A stretch of 9,816 nucleotides of DNA, from contig CAYUBS010000110.1 of NCBI GenBank assembly GCA_964443145.1, positions 1 through 9,816 on the forward strand, written 5' to 3'. Below, piece after piece: positions 6,223 through 9,816 of the stretch. How positions within the stretch are numbered: position 1 is the first letter of the stretch; every line of letters starts with the position of its first letter. The stretch comes from JAHEFT01 sp964443145 (GTDB lineage Bacteria; Pseudomonadota; Gammaproteobacteria; Xanthomonadales; SZUA-36). The translations under genes were made by a program, and so were the position numbers. The notes beneath the pieces were generated by a model, which worked only from the letters and a program-made list of their open reading frames with translations, had not been told where the DNA came from and did not search any database.

Positions 6223-6702
6223 TCAGAGGTTGGTAAGGATGTGTTCAGCGCTGCTGACGTGGAATTCGCCCGGCCCCTCGATATAAAGCCCGGTGACGAC
6301 ACCGTTTTCTGCGATCAGTGCAAACCGTTGTGAGCGCTGGCCCATGCCGAAACTGCTGGCATCCAGTTCCAGGCCCAGTGCAAGGGCGAACTCCGCGTTT
6401 CCATCTGCCAGCATCAGTAATTTGTCGGCCCCGGCGCTTTTACCCCAGGCGTTCATAACGAACACGTCGTTTACCGCGACACAAGCTATGGTATCTACAC
6501 CTGCTGCAAACAACTGATCAGCACTCTCGACAAAACCGGGAAGGTGGCGTGCGGAGCAGGTGGGTGTAAATGCACCGGGTACGGAGAAAAGTACCACTTT
6601 ACTATCGTTGAAAATACTCGCGGTGGTAATCGGTTCAGGGCCGTTTTGGCCCATCGTGGTGAGGTTGATGTCGGGTATCTTGTCGCCCACTTGAATGGTC
6701 AT
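6223..6702 (-). CDS. Type II / Prx5-family peroxiredoxin
   Basis: A 159-residue cytosolic thiol peroxidase that reduces H2O2 and alkyl hydroperoxides. The peroxidatic Cys49 sits in the diagnostic PGAFTPTCS motif. A second Cys74 lies in IACVAVND, 25 residues later, the same spacing as in plant type II peroxiredoxins (Cys51/Cys76). Further family marks are HLPGF (53-57), VNDVFVMNAWG (78-88), and QRSQRFALI (122-130) with the active-site Arg. There is no C-terminal Cys of the mammalian Prx5 type and no fused glutaredoxin, so reduction probably depends on a separate glutaredoxin/glutathione or thioredoxin. A strong AGGAG (6710-6714) lies 7 bases before the ATG. It is first in a three-gene cluster with OsmC (8 bp gap) and the heme c protein. 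A perfect palindrome lies just upstream, outside the ribosome site, and is a possible operator. Confidence 0.95.
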   Translation of the reverse strand: MTIQVGDKIPDINLTTMGQNGPEPITTASIFNDSKVVLFSVPGAFTPTCSARHLPGFVESADQLFAAGVDTIACVAVNDVFVMNAWGKSAGADKLLMLADGNAEFALALGLELDASSFGMGQRSQRFALIAENGVVTGLYIEGPGEFHVSSAEHILTNL

Positions 6703-6720
6703 GAATACGCTCCTGTCCGG

Positions 6721-6735
6721 GTTGATTGAATCAAC
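6721..6735. promoter_or_regulatory. Perfect 15-bp palindrome upstream of the peroxiredoxin cluster, putative operator
   Basis: GTTGATT-G-AATCAAC has 7-bp arms around one central base. It lies 6 bases upstream of the peroxiredoxin ribosome binding site and 18 bases upstream of the ATG. Its half-sites resemble an FNR box (TTGAT-N4-ATCAA), but the inner spacing is 3, not 4, so a canonical FNR site is unlikely. It also lacks the OxyR ATAG-N7-CTAT pattern. In the best weak promoter model (TTGCAT-17-CATGTT, minus strand) the palindrome would overlap the end of the -10 and the start region, fitting a repressor site. Confidence 0.45.
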
Positions 6736-6794
6736 ATGGTAATGACCCGACGGGAATGCAAGGGGGGAGATCAGAAAGGCTTTAAAGCAGGCTT

Positions 6795-7160
6795 TTAGGC
6801 AGCCATGGCCTCGGATATTGCAGTCAACAGAGTGTTGGGGTTGACCGGTTTGGTGACGTAATCGGTAGCGCCCTGGCGTAATCCCCAGGCACGATCGGCT
6901 TCGCCATCTTTGGTTGATACGAAGATGACTGGAATGTTTCGTGTGGATTCATCTCTGCCAAGTTTGCGCTTGGCCTGGTAGCCGCTCATTCCAGGCATCA
7001 CGATATCCATGAGGATGACGGCGGGAAGTTCGTCGGCTGCAACTTTTAGTGCAAGCTCACCAGAGTCGACTGTAATAGTCTGATGCCCAGCCTTCTCGAC
7101 AATTAGCCGCAGGCTGTATAACTGCGCTGGTGAGTCATCGACGATCAGAATTTTCGACAT
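6795..7160 (-). CDS. PilH/CheY-like single-domain response regulator
   Basis: A 121-residue stand-alone receiver domain with no output domain. The phosphorylation set is complete: acidic pair Asp8-Asp9 (IVDDS), phosphoacceptor Asp52 (LMDIVMPG), switch Ser82 (FVSTKDG) and Lys104 (TKPV). The segment around 84-107 with AWGLRQGATDYVTKPV closely resembles PilH, the type IV pilus chemotaxis (Pil-Chp) regulator that controls pilus retraction and twitching in Pseudomonas, and the length is the same. No other pil or che gene lies in the window, so it is an orphan here; its kinase must be elsewhere. It has its own candidate promoter (7204-7233) and a GAGAG site 5 bases before the ATG. The peroxiredoxin gene starts 92 bp downstream on the same strand, with no clear terminator between, so read-through is possible. 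Receiver identity is certain; PilH is likely but needs phylogeny. Confidence 0.9.
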   Translation of the reverse strand: MSKILIVDDSPAQLYSLRLIVEKAGHQTITVDSGELALKVAADELPAVILMDIVMPGMSGYQAKRKLGRDESTRNIPVIFVSTKDGEADRAWGLRQGATDYVTKPVNPNTLLTAISEAMAA

Positions 7161-7203
7161 GTTTTCTCTCGCATCCTGCTAAGAATTCATCCCTTGCTTA
7201 TGT

Positions 7204-7233
7204 ATTATGCCGTAAATTGATGATAAATGTGAA
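7204..7233 (-). promoter_or_regulatory. Sigma70-type promoter for the response regulator gene
   Basis: On the minus strand TTCACA (7233-7228) matches TTGACA at five positions and CATAAT (7209-7204) matches TATAAT at five, with an 18-base spacer. The predicted start is near 7197, giving a leader of about 37 bases. The -35 begins only 3 bases after the acuI-like gene's stop, so the regulator seems to be a separate unit from sucB-lpd-acuI. Confidence 0.55.
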
Positions 7234-7235
7234 GA

Positions 7236-8249
7236 TCAATCTTCCAAATCATTGATTTTAACTACTGTTCGGCCCAGTGAGCGGCCATTCATCATGTCAT
7301 TAAACACGGTTTCCATCGTATCCAGGGTAACTTCCTGCTTGATGATCTCATCCAGGTGAGGCGGTTTCCACTCGGTACCCAGGCGGTTCCACAAGTCACG
7401 GCGCATCGATATCGGGCAATTCGCCGAGCTGATTCCAAGCAGGCTGACGCCCCTGAGGATCATCGGGAACACTGTTGCGTTCAAGCCATGTCCACCGGCC
7501 ATTCCGCAGCAGGCGATGTTTCCCCAGAGGTCAATAACTCTAGTGATTCCGGCGAGCATGTCACCGCCAACGCTGTCGATACACCCGGCCCAGCTGGCTT
7601 TTTCCAACGGTTTCTGACCCCAGTGCAGATCGTGGCGGGAGATGCACTGAGTTGCACCCAGTTGCTCCAGCCAGTCAAATTCTTCAACTTTTCCGGTAAT
7701 GGCATGGGCTTCATAGCCAGCTGCAGTGAGTAAATTGATGGCTACCGTACCTACGCCTCCACTGGCCCCGGTGACGACGATGGGTCCCATTTCAGGTTTT
7801 TGTCCGTTGGCTTCCATACGAAAAAGACTCATTGCGGCAGTGAAGCCGGCAGTTCCGAGTCCCATCGCTTCGCGCATGGTGAGTCCGTCGGGTAGCGGCA
7901 CAACGATGTCGCTGCTTAGTCTTAGGTATTCGGAATATCCGCCATCCCTGACTTCGGAAAGCCCGCTTCCATTGGCCAACACGCGGTCACCGGGTTTAAC
8001 CTGGTCGCAACTCGATTCGACCACGACACCCGCTACATCGATGCCACCCACCAGCGGATAGCTTCGAAGGATTTTGCCTTTGCCGGTGGCGGCCAGCGCG
8101 TCTTTGAAATTGATGCCGGACCAGCCGACCTGGATCGTTACTTCACCAGCACTGAGGTCATTCAGCGAAATTGTTTCGATTTCTGAGCGGTAACCCTCGT
8201 CATCGTCATGAATTCGAAATGCTCTGAAGCTATTTGGGGTGCTGGTCAT
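7236..8249 (-). CDS. acuI: AcuI/YhdH-type NADPH-dependent reductase (acryloyl-CoA reductase family)
   Basis: A 337-residue medium-chain dehydrogenase/reductase without zinc ligands. The YhdH/AcuI signature is clear: SGINFKDALAATGKGKILRSYPLVGGIDVAG (roughly 44-74), then the Rossmann glycine motif VVTGASGGVGTVA (158-170) and ITGK (184-187), where Lys187 fits binding of the NADPH phosphate. GVSLLGISS and GRTVVKI close the C-terminal half as in the family. Characterised AcuI enzymes reduce toxic acryloyl-CoA to propionyl-CoA, for example during DMSP or 3-hydroxypropionate metabolism; the true substrate here is not shown. It starts 12 bp after lpd, with a GAGGA ribosome site overlapping the lpd stop codon, so it is likely the last gene of the sucB-lpd operon. 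No DMSP lyase or propionate genes lie in the window. A general quinone or enoyl reductase is the alternative. Confidence 0.88.
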   Translation of the reverse strand: MTSTPNSFRAFRIHDDDEGYRSEIETISLNDLSAGEVTIQVGWSGINFKDALAATGKGKILRSYPLVGGIDVAGVVVESSCDQVKPGDRVLANGSGLSEVRDGGYSEYLRLSSDIVVPLPDGLTMREAMGLGTAGFTAAMSLFRMEANGQKPEMGPIVVTGASGGVGTVAINLLTAAGYEAHAITGKVEEFDWLEQLGATQCISRHDLHWGQKPLEKASWAGCIDSVGGDMLAGITRVIDLWGNIACCGMAGGHGLNATVFPMILRGVSLLGISSANCPISMRRDLWNRLGTEWKPPHLDEIIKQEVTLDTMETVFNDMMNGRSLGRTVVKINDLED

Positions 8250-8258
8250 TTTCTCTTG

Positions 8259-8263
8259 TCCTC
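8259..8263 (-). promoter_or_regulatory. Ribosome binding site of acuI overlapping the lpd stop codon
   Basis: The minus strand reads TGAGGACAAGAGAAAATG. GAGGA shares two bases with the lpd TGA and lies 9 bases from the acuI-like ATG. Ribosomes ending on lpd would cover this site, suggesting coupled translation. Confidence 0.6.
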
Positions 8264-9689
8264 AATTACCGCGGTGAATCGCCCGGCCGTCCAGGTGCAA
8301 TGCTGCTTCGTGTACGGCTTCTGACAGGGTGGGGTGTGCATGGATGATCCGGGCCAGGTCCTCGCTGGACCCCTGAAACTCCATCGCTACAACGCATTCA
8401 GCAATCAGTTCGGACGCGTTGGCGCCGAATATGTGAATGCCCAGGATCTCATCGGTTTCCGTATCGGCCAGAATCTTCACCAGGCCGGTTCCCTGGCCCC
8501 CGGCCAATGCACGACCGTTGGCTGCGAATGGGAAAGAGCCGGTCTTGTATTCAACCTGGGCTTTTTCGAGTTCCTGTTCGGTTTTACCAACCCATGCGAT
8601 TTCCGGATCGGTGTAGACCACCCATGGCACTGTATCGAAGTGAATATGGGCGGGTTTGCCGGCAATCAGTTCAGCAACCGCGACACCTTCTTCTGATGCC
8701 TTATGTGCCAGCATTGGCCCACGTACGCAGTCCCCGACCGCCCAGACACCGGGTGCGGTGGTTTTGGATTGTTCGTCAACCTCGATCTGGCCACGCTCGG
8801 TCAGGTTAACGCCACAGTCATCGGTGAGCAGGCCATCGGTGTAGGGTTTGCGGCCTACGCTGACCAGCAGGCGGTCAAAGCTGTGCTGGTTTTCACCGGT
8901 TTTGTCCTGCACCGTCACCCGTACTTTGCCACTCTTGATTTCGGCGCTCTTGACCAGCGTGTTCAGGTGCACGTCCAGTCCCTGCTTTTTGAATTCACGT
9001 GCAGCTTGTTTGCTGACGTCTTTGTCAGCCAGAGCCAGAAACTCGGGCAGGGCCTCGAGCAGGGTGACTTTTGATCCCAGCCGGTTCCAGACAGAGCCTA
9101 ATTCAAGACCGATTACACCGGCGCCAATGACGCCCAGCGTTTCCGGCACGTTGTCGAAATTCAATGCACCCACGTTGTCGACGATGAATTCCCCGTCGAA
9201 GGCAACATTGGGAATCTCTATGGGCACAGAGCCGGAAGCCAGGATGACGTTGTCGGCTTCGATCTGCTGATTGTCGCCACCATCGAGTGGCGATACCTGC
9301 ACCTGACGACCGGCTTGCAACTGTCCTTTGCCGTGAAAGAACGTGACTTTGTTGCCCTTGAGTAATTGGCTGACCCCGCCGGTCAATTTCTTGACCACTT
9401 CGTCTTTGCGGGCAATCATCGTTGGTACATCGATCTGTGCATCTTTGACGCTGATGCCATGTGCCGCGTAGTCATGCTGCAGATGATGGAAATGTTTGCT
9501 CGAGTCCAGCAGTGCCTTGGAAGGTATGCAGCCTATGTTCAGGCAGGTTCCGCCGGGCGATGCTTTTCCATCCTTTCCTACGAACATATCGACACAGGCC
9601 GTTTTCAGTCCTAACTGAGCAGCCCGGATCGCGGCTACATAGCCACCCGGGCCGCCGCCGATTACGATTACGTCAAATTTTTCAGACAT
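8262..9689 (-). CDS. lpdA: Dihydrolipoyl dehydrogenase (E3)
   Basis: Flavoenzyme that reoxidises protein-bound dihydrolipoamide with NAD+, serving 2-oxoglutarate dehydrogenase and usually pyruvate dehydrogenase. At 475 residues it is full length. The FAD-binding motif GGGPGG (11-16) is followed by the redox disulfide C49-x4-C54 in GGTCLNIGCIPSKALL. The NAD motif GAGVIG is at 189-194, and the second FAD motif is APGVWAVGDC (312-321). The C-terminal interface domain carries the active-site base His452 with Glu457 in HAHPTLSE (450-457). GAGGA (9698-9702) lies 8 bases before the ATG. It follows sucB by 17 bp and precedes the AcuI-type gene by 12 bp. The sucB neighbour points to the 2-oxoglutarate complex as its main partner. 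No anomaly is visible. Confidence 0.98.
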   Translation of the reverse strand: MSEKFDVIVIGGGPGGYVAAIRAAQLGLKTACVDMFVGKDGKASPGGTCLNIGCIPSKALLDSSKHFHHLQHDYAAHGISVKDAQIDVPTMIARKDEVVKKLTGGVSQLLKGNKVTFFHGKGQLQAGRQVQVSPLDGGDNQQIEADNVILASGSVPIEIPNVAFDGEFIVDNVGALNFDNVPETLGVIGAGVIGLELGSVWNRLGSKVTLLEALPEFLALADKDVSKQAAREFKKQGLDVHLNTLVKSAEIKSGKVRVTVQDKTGENQHSFDRLLVSVGRKPYTDGLLTDDCGVNLTERGQIEVDEQSKTTAPGVWAVGDCVRGPMLAHKASEEGVAVAELIAGKPAHIHFDTVPWVVYTDPEIAWVGKTEQELEKAQVEYKTGSFPFAANGRALAGGQGTGLVKILADTETDEILGIHIFGANASELIAECVVAMEFQGSSEDLARIIHAHPTLSEAVHEAALHLDGRAIHRGN

Positions 9690-9706
9690 CTCATTTTTCC
9701 TCTAAA

Positions 9707-9816
9707 TCAGAGCCCCAGTAACATTCTCGCAGGGTCTTCCAGTGTTTCCTTGACGGCGACCAGGAACTGCACCGCGTCCTTACCGTCGATCAGGCGATGG
9801 TCGTAGCTGATGGCCA
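9707..9816 (-). CDS. sucB: Dihydrolipoyllysine succinyltransferase (E2 of 2-oxoglutarate dehydrogenase), C-terminal end
   Basis: The last 35 residues of an acyltransferase, cut by the window edge. They include SYDHRLIDG, the E2 catalytic motif whose His and Asp act in acyl transfer, then DAVQFLV and LEDPARMLLGL before TGA at 9709-9707. The ending resembles SucB (LLEDPARLLLDV in E. coli) more than AceF, and a following lpd 17 bp away is typical of sucAB-lpd operons. E2 forms the core of the complex and passes succinyl groups to CoA. The lipoyl and E1/E3-binding domains lie outside the window. The fragment is too short to exclude a branched-chain or other E2 completely. Confidence 0.88.
   Translation of the reverse strand, partial: AISYDHRLIDGKDAVQFLVAVKETLEDPARMLLGL

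Noticed and set aside
6722..6734. FNR box upstream of the peroxiredoxin gene
   Set aside because: TTGAT and ATCAA are present but separated by 3 bases; FNR/CRP-type sites need 4. Kept only as an unassigned palindrome.
6779..6788. Palindrome GCTTTAAAGC after the response regulator gene as a terminator
   Set aside because: A self-complementary 10-mer leaves no usable loop and no T run follows, so it cannot act as an ordinary intrinsic terminator.

Overview
The window looks like a chromosomal core region of a gammaproteobacterium, probably a draft or metagenome-assembled genome because it carries a 100-base N gap. The evidence is a Gram-negative lipid A gene (LpxH), a GyrA that keeps E. coli residue numbering through the GyrA box, a gammaproteobacterial-type cyclophilin-lpxH pair, and a PilH-like response regulator. 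Codon use is moderately GC-rich and even by eye. I see no insertion sequence, phage gene, CRISPR array, tRNA or rRNA. The genus cannot be fixed from the sequence alone.

Layout. Plus strand, 1-1178: the 3' end of NADP-dependent isocitrate dehydrogenase (icd), then a DUF455 ferritin-like protein. Minus strand, 2511-1196: a secreted cyclophilin-type prolyl isomerase overlapping lpxH by one base; this pair converges on DUF455. A 245-bp divergent region (2512-2756) separates the cyclophilin from gyrA and holds a strong extended -10 promoter for gyrA. gyrA (2757-5342, plus strand) is full length, and its last 20 bases overlap the 3' end of the next minus-strand gene.

Minus strand, 7160-5323: a PilH/CheY-like response regulator with its own promoter, then a tight three-gene cluster of a type II/Prx5 peroxiredoxin, an OsmC-family thiol peroxidase (interrupted by the N gap) and a secreted mono-heme c protein of the DUF3365/Tll0287 type. 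A perfect 15-bp palindrome lies just upstream of the peroxiredoxin. Minus strand, 9816-7236: the 3' end of sucB, lpd (E3) and an AcuI/YhdH-type reductase, spaced 17 and 12 bp apart, which is the tail of a 2-oxoglutarate dehydrogenase operon.

How the genes fit together: icd at the left edge and sucB-lpd at the right edge encode neighbouring TCA-cycle steps but are separate units. The middle is housekeeping (DNA topology, lipid A synthesis, envelope folding). The part least explained by standard annotation is the peroxiredoxin-OsmC-heme c cluster, which looks like a peroxide-handling unit with a periplasmic redox or heme component. I found no clear evidence for a wholly new system; that cluster and the DUF455 diiron signature are the best leads.
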